NCBI GenBank assembly: GCA_945870425.1
Contig: CAMBSD010000008.1
Location: 62,001-126,000, forward strand
Length of the DNA: 64,000 nucleotides
Source of the DNA: Chitinophaga pinensis
GTDB lineage: Bacteria > Bacteroidota > Bacteroidia > UKL13-3
Direction: 5' to 3'
Shown: piece after piece, positions 42,692-53,700 of the stretch
Layout of the letters: each line of letters opens with the position of its first letter
Numbering within the stretch: the first letter of the stretch is position 1
Notes under the pieces: model-generated
What the model saw: only the letters and a program-made list of their open reading frames with translations
What the model was told of the DNA's origin: nothing
Databases searched by the model: none
Position numbers and translations under genes: made by a program

Positions 42692-44317
42692 ATGATAAAA
42701 AAATGTCTATCTCTTATTTTTATTGCTTTTGTATTGATTTCATGTAGCAAGCGAAAGGCTGATTTACTATTGTATAATGGATATATCTGCACACTTGATT
42801 CTTTGTCGACTATGGCAGAGGCTGTCTTAGTAAAAGATGGAAAAATTGTAGCCACAGGAACTACCAAACAATTGCAGGAGGCATATGACATTGCCGAAAA
42901 AACAGATTTAAAGGGAGCTTACGTATACCCGGGATTTATTGATGCTCATTCGCATTTTTATGGGTTAGGCACTTTTAATTATGCTGTTAGCTTGTTTGAT
43001 GTGAAAAGCACGGAAGAATTACTACGCCTATGCAAAGAATTTTATAAGCTAAACCCAAAACCCTATTTGATAGGTAGGGGTTGGGATCAAAACAAGTTTT
43101 ACAACAAACAATATCCGGATAATGAAAGCTTGAGTGCCGCTTTTCCTGATATTCCTGTACTTTTAAAACGTATTGATGGTCATGCAGCTCTGGCAAATAA
43201 GAAGGCTTTAGAAATGGCCAATCTGAATATTCAAAGCAAAATAGATGGGGGAGAGCTATTGAGCAAAAATGGTAAATTAACAGGTGTATTAATTGATAAT
43301 GCGGTTGAATATGTTGAGCGAATCATGCCAACATTCAGTACACATGAAAAAATTGAGGCTCTTAAAGAAGCACAGAAAATTTGTTTTGAAAATGGATTAT
43401 CTTCTGTTTGTGATGCAGGCCTTGAACCAGAAACCATTCTGTTAATAGATTCATTGCAAAAGGCTGGAACACTTGATATACGTATCTATGCCATGATAGC
43501 AGCGAATGATAAAAATGTATCAGAATGGGTAAACAAATCAGCTATTAAGACAGATAAACTAAATGCAGGAAGTTTTAAAATGTATTGTGATGGTGCATTG
43601 GGATCACGTGGAGCCATGTTGAAAAAACCTTATTCAGATGCCCATAATCACTTTGGTTTATTTGTTACCAATGCTGCTAAAGCTGAAGAATACATAAACA
43701 AAATTATTAAAAGTAAATACCAGCTAAACACGCATTGTATAGGCGATTCGGCTAATAAATTGATACTTGATTTGTATGCCAAATATCTAAAAACAGGTAA
43801 TGATAGGCGTTGGAGAATTGAGCATGCGCAGGTGCTTGATGTTTCTGATTTTGAAAAATTTGCCAAGTATCATATCATACCATCCGTGCAACCAACACAT
43901 GCCACAAGTGATATGTATTGGGCAACAGAAAGGTTAGGGAAAGAAAGAATCAAATATGCTTATGCCTACAAAAAACTATTGGATCAAAACCATTGGATGC
44001 CTCTTGGTACAGATTTTCCTGTGGAATACGTTAATCCAATGTATACTTTTTATGCTGCAGTATCACGAAAAGATGCCAAAGGATTTCCAGATAAAGGTTT
44101 CGAATCAGAAAATGCTTTGAGTCGTGATGAGGCATTGAAAGGCATGACGATTTGGGCGGCCAAGGCAGCTTTTGAAGAGCATGAAAAAGGAAGCATTGAA
44201 CCTGGTAAATTTGCCGATTTCACCATTCTTTCACTTGATTTGATGCATGCACCTTTAATTGAAATAAGAAATACAAAGGCACTTGCTGTATATGTGGCGG
44301 GGAAGAAAAAATTATAA
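42692..44317 (+). CDS. YtcJ-like amidohydrolase, lipoprotein
   Basis: The N-terminus MIKKCLSLIFIAFVLISCSK is a lipoprotein signal with lipobox. The body is an amidohydrolase of the YtcJ/exoenzyme-regulatory type: YVYPGFIDAHSHFYGLG (HxH metal site), YLIGRGWDQNKF, FKMYCDGALGSRGAMLK, LNTHCIGDSANKLIL, RWRIEHAQVLDVSDFEKF, and PLGTDFPVEYVNP with the terminal metal Asp. It should hydrolyse an amide or cyclic compound outside the cytoplasm; the substrate is unknown. The start at 42692 is preferred over the GTG at 42674, which lies in a promoter element. Confidence 0.88.
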   Translation: MIKKCLSLIFIAFVLISCSKRKADLLLYNGYICTLDSLSTMAEAVLVKDGKIVATGTTKQLQEAYDIAEKTDLKGAYVYPGFIDAHSHFYGLGTFNYAVSLFDVKSTEELLRLCKEFYKLNPKPYLIGRGWDQNKFYNKQYPDNESLSAAFPDIPVLLKRIDGHAALANKKALEMANLNIQSKIDGGELLSKNGKLTGVLIDNAVEYVERIMPTFSTHEKIEALKEAQKICFENGLSSVCDAGLEPETILLIDSLQKAGTLDIRIYAMIAANDKNVSEWVNKSAIKTDKLNAGSFKMYCDGALGSRGAMLKKPYSDAHNHFGLFVTNAAKAEEYINKIIKSKYQLNTHCIGDSANKLILDLYAKYLKTGNDRRWRIEHAQVLDVSDFEKFAKYHIIPSVQPTHATSDMYWATERLGKERIKYAYAYKKLLDQNHWMPLGTDFPVEYVNPMYTFYAAVSRKDAKGFPDKGFESENALSRDEALKGMTIWAAKAAFEEHEKGSIEPGKFADFTILSLDLMHAPLIEIRNTKALAVYVAGKKKL

Positions 44318-44344
44318 ATTAATTCTTGGTATATTTTGAGCTAA

Positions 44345-44374
44345 TGTAGAAGCGCGATTAATCGCGCTTCTACA
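44345..44374. repeat. 30-bp perfect palindrome (REP-like), between convergent genes
   Basis: The left arm TGTAGAAGCGCGATT is the exact reverse complement of the right arm. It resembles the palindrome at 20511-20538 in length and layout (GTRGARRC at the ends). It sits between the amidohydrolase stop and the stop of the convergent TIGR03643-type gene, and could also serve both as a terminator, although T-tracts are weak. Confidence 0.8.
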
Positions 44375-44375
44375 A

Positions 44376-44678
44376 TTATCTTTTTGAAATTTTATTTCCA
44401 GTTGATCTTTGTCTACTGCATTTAAATCGTTTGATGTCTTCTTCTCTGAGGGCTGTATGTTTTGTAGCACGCGATTTCATTCTTTTACGCCACATGCGAA
44501 AACTTGATGGAAGTGAGTTTTTTCTCATGAATTCAATGACATCTTTTTCTTTTAAGCCAAACTGAAATTCAATGGCTTCAAAAGGCGTGCGGTCTTCCCA
44601 TGCCATTTGAATAATTCTGTCTATATCTGCATCTGTGAATGATTGCTTGTTTGTATCTTTTACATTTTGTTCAGCCAT
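44376..44678 (-). CDS. TIGR03643/DUF2805 family protein
   Basis: A 100-residue protein with FTDADIDRIIQMAWEDRTPF and FEAIEFQFGLKEKDVIEFMR, then LPSSFRMWRKRMKSRATKHT, the features of the TIGR03643 family, a helix-turn-helix-like small protein that often stands next to cryptochrome/photolyase genes. The function is unknown; DNA binding is plausible from the basic C-terminal half. It overlaps the DASH cryptochrome gene by 19 bases and is the last gene of the operon. Confidence 0.85.
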   Translation of the reverse strand: MAEQNVKDTNKQSFTDADIDRIIQMAWEDRTPFEAIEFQFGLKEKDVIEFMRKNSLPSSFRMWRKRMKSRATKHTALREEDIKRFKCSRQRSTGNKISKR

Positions 44679-45955
44679 AAATTTCTATATGTTTTATTGT
44701 TATCGTATTCGTTTGCTTGCTTTTCAATATTAAACACCCTGCTTTCTCTAGGGTCATTTCCAACACCTGCTATATAAGCCCAATTGCCCCAATTGCTGCA
44801 TACATCATAGTCTATCAATTGTTGCTCAAAATAAGCCGCACCATACCGCCAATCTTGTTTTAAGTTATGGCACAAATAACTGGCTACATTCTGACGACCT
44901 CTGTTACTCATAAATCCACTTAACTTTAACTCTAGCATATTGGCATCAATAAAATCATTTCCTGTTTGTCCATTTGTCCATTTTTCAAAAAGTGTAGGAT
45001 TATGCTTGTGGGTTAGTATGCCTGATTTTTTTATGCCATTTGGCATAAAAAAATGATGCTTATACTTTTTCATCATAAACCTAAAATAGTCTCTCCATAT
45101 GAGCTCAAATACCAACCAATAACTCGACTCATTGGCGGTATATTTTGCTTCGTATTTTTTTATCTCATGGTATATTTTTCTTGCAGATAGACAGCCCATG
45201 CTTAACCATGCGGAGAATTTGGATGAGTAGTTTTCACCTACCAGTCCGTTTCGGGTTTGTTTGTAATTGGCTATGGCTTTGCTTTGGTATAAATAATAAT
45301 GGAGTCTATTAAGTCCATCTGTTTCTCCACCTTTAAAATGAATGGCAGCGCGACTATCCTGTTCTATATTTTTTAATCCCAATATTTCCAAATCAGGTAA
45401 TTGAAGTGGTTCTATACTAGGTGAATTAATGGATATGGGTTTAGCAAATACTTCTCTGATGCTGCATTCTTTTTCGATATGTTTTCTAAAATTGGTAAAC
45501 ACATCTGGAATATCTTTTAAGGCAAATGGTAAATCTTGTGCATGGTATAAAGTGCTTGTGCTAAAAGTTTCTAAATAGCAGTTTATGTTCCATAATTCTT
45601 TTTCTACCAAGTCTTGTGTTTGTAATTCTTCAAAAGCCACCTCTTTTTTAGAAAACACTTTTTGCACCTTGTATTGTTGCGCTAGCTTAACAATTTCAAT
45701 TTCGGGTCTTCCTTTTACTACGATTAATCCTGAGCCTAATTCCCTTAAATTTTTATCTAAATCTATTAACGATTCAATTAAAAATTGCGTTCTAAAGTTA
45801 CCCGTTTTCTTGAACCCAAGCTCGCTTGAATTAAAATGATTTTCATCAAAACAATAAACAGGGATTATTTCATCGCTATGCTTGATAGCTGCTACCAAGG
45901 TTTCATTATCTTGCAAACGCAAATCTGTCTTAAACCAAACAATCGCTCTTTTCAT
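44660..45955 (-). CDS. DASH-family cryptochrome
   Basis: The N-terminal photolyase domain opens AIVWFKTDLRLQDNETLVAA; the C-terminal FAD domain has NYKQTRNGLVGENYSSKFSA, WLSMGCLSARKIYHEI, ELIWRDYFRFMMKKYKHHFF, DANMLELKLSGFMSNRGRQN and DWRYGAAYFEQQLIDYDVCS with NWGNWAYIAGVGNDPR. These are the marks of the DASH type, which repairs CPDs mainly in single-stranded DNA and may signal light. Length 431 residues, normal. It begins one base before the stop of the upstream FeS photolyase gene ends, so the genes are tightly linked. Confidence 0.92.
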   Translation of the reverse strand: MKRAIVWFKTDLRLQDNETLVAAIKHSDEIIPVYCFDENHFNSSELGFKKTGNFRTQFLIESLIDLDKNLRELGSGLIVVKGRPEIEIVKLAQQYKVQKVFSKKEVAFEELQTQDLVEKELWNINCYLETFSTSTLYHAQDLPFALKDIPDVFTNFRKHIEKECSIREVFAKPISINSPSIEPLQLPDLEILGLKNIEQDSRAAIHFKGGETDGLNRLHYYLYQSKAIANYKQTRNGLVGENYSSKFSAWLSMGCLSARKIYHEIKKYEAKYTANESSYWLVFELIWRDYFRFMMKKYKHHFFMPNGIKKSGILTHKHNPTLFEKWTNGQTGNDFIDANMLELKLSGFMSNRGRQNVASYLCHNLKQDWRYGAAYFEQQLIDYDVCSNWGNWAYIAGVGNDPRESRVFNIEKQANEYDNNKTYRNLWLNKM

Positions 45956-47506
45956 TTATAAGTCGTTGATATGTGAAAGGTAGTATTCGGCCTGGGTTAA
46001 TAGCTCTGCTTTTGCCTCAGGTTGCATTCTTCGCCAAACATTATACATCATGCCAATACGTGGATTCTTAGCTAATTTGTTTTCATGCCTGTCATAAAAG
46101 TTCCAATACAAACTATTAAACGGACACGCTTTATCACCTGTTTTTTTTGATTTATCATAATAACAGCCACTACAATAAGAACTCATTTTGTGTATGTATG
46201 TAGCAGAGCTTACATAAGGCTTTGTGCCTACTATTCCTCCATCTGCAAACTGGCTCATGCCTCTGGTATTGGTTATTTCAACCCATTCCAATGCATCAAT
46301 ATAAATACCTAAATACCATGCATCAACCGCATCAGGATCAACACCTGCCAATAAAGCAAAATTGCCAGTTATCATTAAGCGCTGTATGTGATGTGCATAG
46401 GCATATTGAAGCGATTGTTGAATGGCATTTTTCAAACAATTCATTTTGGTTTTACCTGTCCAAAACCATTCAGGTAGAGGGTTCGAGTGCTCCAAATAAT
46501 TGAGAGTAGCATAGCTAGGCATTTTTGCCCAATAAATACCACGCATGTATTCTCGCCAACCAATTATTTGCCTCACAAAACCTTCCAATTGATGAAAGGC
46601 TATATGTTCTTTTTTTTCGTAATACCTTTCAATAGCTTTATTAACCACTTCCTCTGGTGAAATTAATTTTATGTTTAATGAAAACGATAAACGCGAATGA
46701 TATAGCGACCATTCATGGGGAGCCATTGCATCTTGAAATGTGCCAAATAAGGGTAAACAATTTGCTACAAAAAAGTCGAGTAAGGCCAAAGATTGTTCTC
46801 TGTTAATGGGCCAAACAAAATGTTTGCTATCCACACTACCAATGGTTTTTATAGAAGCTTTGTTTATTTCGATAGATATATGTTCTAAGTTGTTATTGAA
46901 CAGTAAGGGAGAGATGGGTTTATGTGCCTTGGGTAATTTTTCTCTGTTGTCTTCATCAAAATTCCATTTACCATTTAGTGGCTTATCTCCATCTTCAATC
47001 AATACTCCGTGCTTCTTACGCATATGGCGATAAAAAGTTTCCATCAAATATGTTTTTTTGCCTGCAAACAAATCTTTCAATTCATTTCTTGTGCTATAAA
47101 AATGTTCGGTATCAAATGCAGTGCATGGTATTTCTAATTGTTTGGTAAATTGTTTTAAATTTTCATCTACACGGTACTCATCAGGTAACTGGTATTCAAA
47201 TTTGGTGAATGTATGTTTAGCAATTAAGGCACCGCAATTTTTATCAAAACTTTGTAAATTATGGGTATCGTTTAAATGTAAATAGATTACTTGGTGACCT
47301 TTTGCCTGAAGCTCTTTAGCAAAGTGTTGCATGGCCGCAAAAAACCCTATGAGCTTTTGAATGTGGTGTTGTGCATAATCGGTTTCGCTTCGTATTTCCA
47401 TTAACACATAGCTTACCGATTCATCCACCGTTTTGTACCAGCTATGGTTTACGTTGAGTTGATCACCCAATAGTAGTCGTAATGTTTTTTGATGCTTAGT
47501 GGTCAT
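45956..47506 (-). CDS. Cryptochrome/photolyase of the FeS-BCP (prokaryotic 6-4) type
   Basis: The N-terminal part ([20 protein letters not shown]) is typical of the bacterial FeS photolyases rather than the classical kind. Further marks are [38 protein letters not shown] and [19 protein letters not shown]. Cys residues in [20 protein letters not shown], with one more upstream, can hold the 4Fe-4S cluster. Such enzymes repair (6-4) photoproducts. Length 516 residues, normal. It overlaps the DUF2256 gene by four bases. Confidence 0.92.
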   Translation of the reverse strand: MTTKHQKTLRLLLGDQLNVNHSWYKTVDESVSYVLMEIRSETDYAQHHIQKLIGFFAAMQHFAKELQAKGHQVIYLHLNDTHNLQSFDKNCGALIAKHTFTKFEYQLPDEYRVDENLKQFTKQLEIPCTAFDTEHFYSTRNELKDLFAGKKTYLMETFYRHMRKKHGVLIEDGDKPLNGKWNFDEDNREKLPKAHKPISPLLFNNNLEHISIEINKASIKTIGSVDSKHFVWPINREQSLALLDFFVANCLPLFGTFQDAMAPHEWSLYHSRLSFSLNIKLISPEEVVNKAIERYYEKKEHIAFHQLEGFVRQIIGWREYMRGIYWAKMPSYATLNYLEHSNPLPEWFWTGKTKMNCLKNAIQQSLQYAYAHHIQRLMITGNFALLAGVDPDAVDAWYLGIYIDALEWVEITNTRGMSQFADGGIVGTKPYVSSATYIHKMSSYCSGCYYDKSKKTGDKACPFNSLYWNFYDRHENKLAKNPRIGMMYNVWRRMQPEAKAELLTQAEYYLSHINDL

Positions 47507-47646
47507 ATATTTTTATTATTTCTGCACCTATCGCTGCAATATTTTACTTCGCTCCAATTCTTTTCCCATTTCTTTCTCCAAGTAAATGTTTTGTTGCATA
47601 CTATACAAATTTTAACGGGTAAATTTTCTTTTTTAACGCCTTTCAT
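47503..47646 (-). CDS. DUF2256 small Cys-rich protein
   Basis: A 47-residue gene, easily missed: ATG at 47646, TGA at 47503-47505, overlapping the ATG of the FeS photolyase as ATGA. The product [20 protein letters not shown] continues [20 protein letters not shown] and ends CRNNKNI. Two Cys-x2-Cys/Cys-x3-Cys pairs would form a small zinc ribbon, the form of DUF2256, which is commonly encoded beside cryptochrome/photolyase genes. Function unknown. Confidence 0.88.
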   Translation of the reverse strand: MKGVKKENLPVKICIVCNKTFTWRKKWEKNWSEVKYCSDRCRNNKNI

Positions 47647-47657
47647 TCAAATGGATT

Positions 47658-48371
47658 CTAAAAGTTTACACGTTTCCAATCAACACTAATGCCTGAGCCT
47701 TCTGCAAGCATAACAGAATGAGGTTTGGCTGTATTAAGTGACGCAAAATCGTTTCCATAAAAAGCTTCAAAATCGCATTTAATTTCATGGTGATGTATGG
47801 TGTTGATTTCCCAGCTCGGGTGATTTATTTTATATTCAATACTGTGCTGCTCATTTACTTTTGTATATCCATAGTAATGCTCAAAAATAAATTCTTCCAC
47901 GCTTCCAGTTTCCATTTTATGTTTGGTGGCAGAAGCCTCTACCTTCATATGATTCCACTTCGATTTTACTTTCCATTGGTATTGTATTTCTTTTAAATGG
48001 CTATTTAATACCCATTTGTGTTTGGTGGGAATGGCTGTATAATGTTCTTTGTAAAGTTTATTGGCTACCCATGCTACTATTTTATTGGGTACCGTTTCAT
48101 TGATAAAAACCACACCACGTCTTGTTTCATTTCCCACTTTTCGTAATACATAAAAACGGAGATTTACTTCCTCAAAAGTTCCCATTAAGGGTACGGGTAT
48201 ATTAAAAATCGAGCTGTCCTTAAATAAAAAACCAACCAAACTTACATATACTTTTCCATTGTGATAGTCTAACTCAACACCTTTTGGCAAATAGGGTAAT
48301 AATACAGCAGGCTCTATCTCATAGTTTACCATGATTAAATTTTGCCATTGGGCCTTCAAGAAAGTTTTCAT
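47658..48371 (-). CDS. DUF2071 (YqjF-like) family protein
   Basis: The 237-residue protein opens [20 protein letters not shown] and has the DUF2071 pattern: [52 protein letters not shown] and [20 protein letters not shown]. The family resembles acetoacetate decarboxylase in fold; its role is unknown. Here it stands inside the photolyase operon, overlapping the upstream photolyase by four bases (ATGA), with DUF2256 11 bases downstream. Confidence 0.85.
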   Translation of the reverse strand: MKTFLKAQWQNLIMVNYEIEPAVLLPYLPKGVELDYHNGKVYVSLVGFLFKDSSIFNIPVPLMGTFEEVNLRFYVLRKVGNETRRGVVFINETVPNKIVAWVANKLYKEHYTAIPTKHKWVLNSHLKEIQYQWKVKSKWNHMKVEASATKHKMETGSVEEFIFEHYYGYTKVNEQHSIEYKINHPSWEINTIHHHEIKCDFEAFYGNDFASLNTAKPHSVMLAEGSGISVDWKRVNF

Positions 48372-49891
48372 AGTAAGTGGGTTTGTTGGTTTTGTTTTTT
48401 GCTTTGTTTTTTTTGCGTTAAATGTGATTTTGGATTGTTTACATGTTTGGCTAAAATGCGCTGTCCTTCTTGTTTAACCTCATCGTTTTTCCTAAAACTC
48501 CATACTATATCACTTGCTTTTTTTCTAGTATATTCTAAATCAACAATAGGAGCTGGATAATGTTTTCCTATTTCGCACGCATACAATTGCTGTTCAATTA
48601 AACTAAGTCTATGTGGCTCATGAATTAAATCAGCTGGAACCATACTCAGCTCAGGAACCCATTGTTTTATAAACAAACCCTCAGGGTCATGGTCCTCTGA
48701 ATTTTTAATGGGGTTATATATTCGAATGGTATTAATGCCTGTTGTGCCACTTTGCATTTGTAATTGTGGGTAATGTATGCCTGGCTCGTAATCTAAAAAC
48801 TGACGTGCTAAGAAATGCAATTCACGCCAATCTTGCCAAAGGTTAAAAACAAAAAAAGAAACAAGCATGGCACGCATTCTGAAATTGATATAACCCGTTG
48901 CCACCAAACAGCGCATGCAGGCATCTACAATTGGGATACCTGTTTCTCCATTTTGCCAGGCTCTTATATAGGATTCGTTTTTAGGTTTGATTAATTGGTT
49001 ATAAGCGCGATTTATATTTTCTGTTTCATAACGACATTCATCTTCAAATTTTTGAATAAAATGGCAGTGCCAGTGCAGCCTTGAAATAAAATTGGCCAAG
49101 GCTCTTTTGTTGGGAGAGCTGTTATAATGTTGTCTGGTATACTGGTACACCATACGCATACTAATATTACCATAAGATAAATATGGCGATAAGCGACTGC
49201 ATCCTGTTCTGCTTAATAATGGCTTGCTTATATGTTTACTGTAATTAACATGTCGTTCTTTTGTAAAGTTGTCTAAATAACGCCAAGCCCAGTATTCTCC
49301 ACCTTCCTGAAAGTTTTTATTCCGGGTAGTGATATCTGTGTTTAATTCAACTCCTTTTAGGGGGGAATAAATCTTACTATTTAAATGAATAATATTCAAA
49401 TTTTGTTCATCCACTAATTTGGGTGGTGCTGTCATTTGTGCTTCCCACATTTTCTCCCAAAGCTTACGGTTTTTTAACCTGCGTACAATACCATTTGTTT
49501 GGTATTCATGCCAGTTTATGTTGTGGCTGTTAAAGAGATTTTTCATGGCTTTGTCTCTTTCATAGGCAAGGCCATTGCCAATTTCTTCAGATGAAAAAAT
49601 GTTTTCTATAGTGTAATGTTGAATAAGTGCTTCAAAAACAATTTGGGCTTCATTGTGAAATAGGTGAATTTCTGCTCGATGCTTTTTCAACTTTTCGTTC
49701 ATTTCCTTCAGCGATTCATAAACAAAACGCCAATGCCTTATATCGCTGTCATGATATTTCATAACCGATGGTTCGAAAATGTATATTAATAACAATGGAA
49801 GACCTGATTGTTGCGCAAAATATAAAGGCTCATGGTCTGTAAAACGCAGATCGCGTTTATACCAAACGATGTTTATCTTTTGCTTTTCCAT
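48368..49891 (-). CDS. Deoxyribodipyrimidine photolyase / cryptochrome family protein
   Basis: The N-terminal antenna domain opens [20 protein letters not shown]; the FAD domain has [72 protein letters not shown] and [20 protein letters not shown], with [20 protein letters not shown] near the end. It is a classical-type member distinct from the other two in the operon; repair of CPDs is likely but a signalling role cannot be excluded. The Lys/Gln-rich tail ([20 protein letters not shown]) is unusual. Length 507 residues. Confidence 0.9.
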   Translation of the reverse strand: MEKQKINIVWYKRDLRFTDHEPLYFAQQSGLPLLLIYIFEPSVMKYHDSDIRHWRFVYESLKEMNEKLKKHRAEIHLFHNEAQIVFEALIQHYTIENIFSSEEIGNGLAYERDKAMKNLFNSHNINWHEYQTNGIVRRLKNRKLWEKMWEAQMTAPPKLVDEQNLNIIHLNSKIYSPLKGVELNTDITTRNKNFQEGGEYWAWRYLDNFTKERHVNYSKHISKPLLSRTGCSRLSPYLSYGNISMRMVYQYTRQHYNSSPNKRALANFISRLHWHCHFIQKFEDECRYETENINRAYNQLIKPKNESYIRAWQNGETGIPIVDACMRCLVATGYINFRMRAMLVSFFVFNLWQDWRELHFLARQFLDYEPGIHYPQLQMQSGTTGINTIRIYNPIKNSEDHDPEGLFIKQWVPELSMVPADLIHEPHRLSLIEQQLYACEIGKHYPAPIVDLEYTRKKASDIVWSFRKNDEVKQEGQRILAKHVNNPKSHLTQKKQSKKQNQQTHLL

Positions 49892-49899
49892 GCTTGTTA

Positions 49900-50541
49900 T
49901 TATTTTAATTCTTCAGATAGTTTATCTGGCTTAGCATAACTAAGACGTGATAACAGTTGCGTGCTATGGTATCCATCTAATCCCGAAATAGCAATGGTTT
50001 CAGCCTTTTCAATATCAATACCTCCATGCGGCAAAAGGCAATTTTTTGGAATGATAATCTCTTCAATTTTCCCTATGATAAGAATGGTATCATTTATTTT
50101 TAGCTCATGTTTTTCAGCAAAGCTCAGTCCATATTTGATGTGACTTTCTTTTACATAGGGAGCTTGTAACAAAGTTGTGTATTCTTCAGTGAGGCCTGTA
50201 GCTTCAAATTCTGAAACTTGTTTTGGATAACGAGCAGAAGTTTGATGAGCAAGCAAGTAAATGTCCTTGTTGATATGGTTGATGGTATAAAATTTTGTTT
50301 CGAGGATATTATCTAAGGTATGTCTTTCTGCACTATCAGGTCGGCTGATAAAACCTACCAAGGCCGGGTTGGCACCAAGGTGAAACACCGAGTTAAAAAT
50401 GGCTAAATTGGTTTTTCCTTTTGCATCTATGGTACCTATTAATGAGGCACTTTTAAAACCATGTAATGAGTTTATAAAAGCAGCCCTGCTGCGGCTTTCC
50501 ATTTGTAAAATATCTTTTTCCGAAAAATGAGTAGCTTTCAT
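49900..50541 (-). CDS. Flavin reductase family protein
   Basis: A split-barrel FMN-binding protein: [60 protein letters not shown] and [20 protein letters not shown]. It is the first gene of the photolyase operon, eight bases upstream of the first photolyase. Supplying reduced flavin to the photolyases is an attractive but unproven idea. An unassigned 200-bp AT-rich spacer lies upstream, without a clear promoter. Confidence 0.85.
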   Translation of the reverse strand: MKATHFSEKDILQMESRSRAAFINSLHGFKSASLIGTIDAKGKTNLAIFNSVFHLGANPALVGFISRPDSAERHTLDNILETKFYTINHINKDIYLLAHQTSARYPKQVSEFEATGLTEEYTTLLQAPYVKESHIKYGLSFAEKHELKINDTILIIGKIEEIIIPKNCLLPHGGIDIEKAETIAISGLDGYHSTQLLSRLSYAKPDKLSEELK

Positions 50542-50743
50542 TATCTGTTGATTTACTAATTTAGTAACAATGAAGCTTCAGAATTGTTGTAAGTGATTTG
50601 GGTTTTGTTTTCGATTACTTGAATCTGATTTGCAAATTCGATCTATGAACCCTTTGAGATTTTATTACTCCAGCATGCAATTGTTACCCTAAATGAATAG
50701 AATTAGATTTAGAGACCTTTCAACAGTCATCCTCAACCACCCA

Positions 50744-53700
50744 CTACTTATAATACTCCTGAGTAAAGTTGCACCATTTACAGTCTTCTTTGCCGCAGCC
50801 TTGCGCAAATTCTTTTTGGCTAATTTTGGCATAGCTATCAGTTATCTGTTGGCGCACCACTTCCATATCTGAAGGTACAATGGCTACCTTTTCTTTAAAG
50901 AATTCACCACTATCTTTATTTGGTTCTATAAAGTCAAACTCACTGCTTCGACATTCCCAACTTTTGGTTTTATCATAGTCTAATAAAATCTTATAAAACA
51001 CCGCTTGTCGCCAATAATCGCCACCATGCAAGTCTTCAAAACTAGGCTCTTTATTAGCGCTTATGGCCTTCTCTACAGCATCCTGATCAGGGCGTTTAAA
51101 TTTCTTTTTGGCATTTTCATATTTACCTGTTTTGTAATCCACCACATTCACAAAATTGCCATCAAACTCAAGCTTATCAAGCTTACCATTTAGGGGCACA
51201 CCATCCACCACCACATTACGCATCTGTCTTTCTATGCTCGTTATTTTGTTCCACTCATGTATATAGCGGTTGTAGTAGGCAGGAATAATTTTTTCGCCAT
51301 ATTCCAACCTACGCTTATATTCCATTTCGGTAAAGCTATCTTCATTTCTGCGTATAAACCATTTGAAATCTTTTACCACTTCTTCCACATCTGCAAATTG
51401 CTTGGTTTCGCTTGCATTCATGTTTTTGAACAATCGCTCAAGGGCATAGTGAACAGCACTTCCAAAGGTGGCACTGGCACTTTTTGGCGAAGGTACTTTT
51501 ATGAAATTTTCAAAATAAAAAGCAGTTGGGCAATACAAATATTTATTAAGATGAGTAACGCTTAAGGTATATTTCTGCAAGAGTTCATCTACAAAAGTAT
51601 TGTTAAACAAATCCTTGTTTTGCGAAGCCGGCAAAGGCGCTAACACAAGCTTTTGAAATGCTATTAGGCTATCAGCATCTGCAATACATTTTTGCACTTC
51701 CAAGTTTCCATTGCTTTCTAATTCGGCTACAAAACAGCTTTTTTCAATTTCCTTTTCATTCTCGTCTCGCTCTGCATAGCTAATTTGCAGTAGTCGCTTA
51801 GCCCTTGTCATGGCTACATAAAATAGCCTTCGTACTTCTTCAATATCATTTTTTGAATGTATATCAAACAAGGTATCTGGTAATTTAAAGTCGAAATTGT
51901 TAGATGATTTTTCCCAAGCACGACTGGTGCAGCCCATTACAAAAACATATTCAAACTCTAATCCTTTTGAAGAGTGAGTTGTGATAAAATTAACACCATC
52001 ATCGCTGTAGATAAGCCTTTCCGCTGGCAACGACACGCCTTCGGTTTTCATCAAATCAAGTGTTTGGATGATATCGCCTAATTGAGTCTTGCTATTTCTA
52101 GAGCATTCTGCTTTCACAAAATCAAAAAAGGTATTGAGCAATTGCATGTTCCAGTTTTTGTCATCAGCGGTTAATGCGTTAAATAAAATACCGCTTTCTG
52201 AAATGATTTTTTCAATCAATTGCTGTATGGTAAGATTGGCACAATCTTTTATCCAAGATTCAAGCAAAACACTTGCTTTTTCTATTTGTTGTGAGGGTCT
52301 AATATCCGAGAATAAATCAGCTTTTTGTCCATGAAATTCTTTTAGTTCTTCGCGCCATGAGGTGGCTCTTTCATTGAAATTTTTACTGGCTATTTTTACT
52401 GATATTTTCGCAATATCAATGGGTTCAATGTTTAAAAAATCATAGTGTAATAGTTCGAATAAATAAGGCTCACCTGAATGTGCCTTTTTGTTTTCTGCCT
52501 GCACATATTGTAGGATATTGATAATTTTTTTTATCAAAGGTTCTTGTAAAATATCTACCCTTCGTTTGGTATTTACAGGAATGTTTTTTGCTTGAAGGTA
52601 CTTGATGATGAGCTCTGCTTGAGCGTGCTTTCTATATAAAACTGCAATCTCATTCAGTTTTATACCTGACATTTGCAAGGCTTCAATTTCAGAAGCAATG
52701 CCCACTATCTCATGAAAAGAATTATGATAGCCTTTCAACAAAGGTTTTTCATCCAAAGATGCATACGTTTCATTTTTTGCTGTGAGTTGCTTGTTGGGGT
52801 TTATTCTCGAATTGTTCTGTTTTATTAAGCAACTTGCAGCATCCAATATATGTTGACTGCTTCGGTAGTTTTCTTCAAGACTTATTATTTGTATGCCTTT
52901 GTATCTTTTTTCAAACTGTTGAATATTCTCCACATTAGCACCCTGAAAGCGATAAATACTTTGGTCATCGTCTCCTACGGCAAACACATTGGGTTCATCC
53001 CAATAGTCAAGTAGGTCATTTAGCAATTGGTTTTGTGAACCACTCGTATCTTGAAACTCATCAACCAATAAGTATAGGTACCTTTCTTGATAGTTTCTCA
53101 ATAGTTCGGGCATTTTTGAAAATGCATCAATCACCCAAATGATCATATCGGCAAAGTCGTAGCGGTTGCTATTCTTTAGTTTTTCTTGGTATTGATTAAA
53201 GGATTCGGAAGCAGCTTTTAGTTGTATCATGCGCTTCACCTCTTCATAGTAGCTTGGTTTCTTTTCGCCTTTTTTGCCATACTTGCTATCCTTTTTATAG
53301 ATGTATTCATCGCGGGTTTCAATATCCACGATGTATTCATCACACTTTTTATTGATATGCTCAGCCGACCAATTTTCACGCTTCATGTTTTGGTATAAGT
53401 TGAGCAATTTTCCAGTTTCGTAGTACACATCACCCGTGTATCTTTTGAGAGGATGCTCTTTCCCAAAATCATCAATAATGTCGTGCACCAATTGAATTTG
53501 CTCCAATTCGCTGATGGCATCAATGCCCCGCAAACCAAAATAATCAAGGTTTTCTTGAATGACCATGTTACAAAAAGCATGAAAAGTGAAAATTTCTAGT
53601 CTGTAGGCATCAGGTCCGATAAACTCAAACAGACGTTTCCGCATGGCTATGGTTCCTGCATCAGTGTAGGTTAGGCAAAGTATATTTTCGGGTAGGGCAT

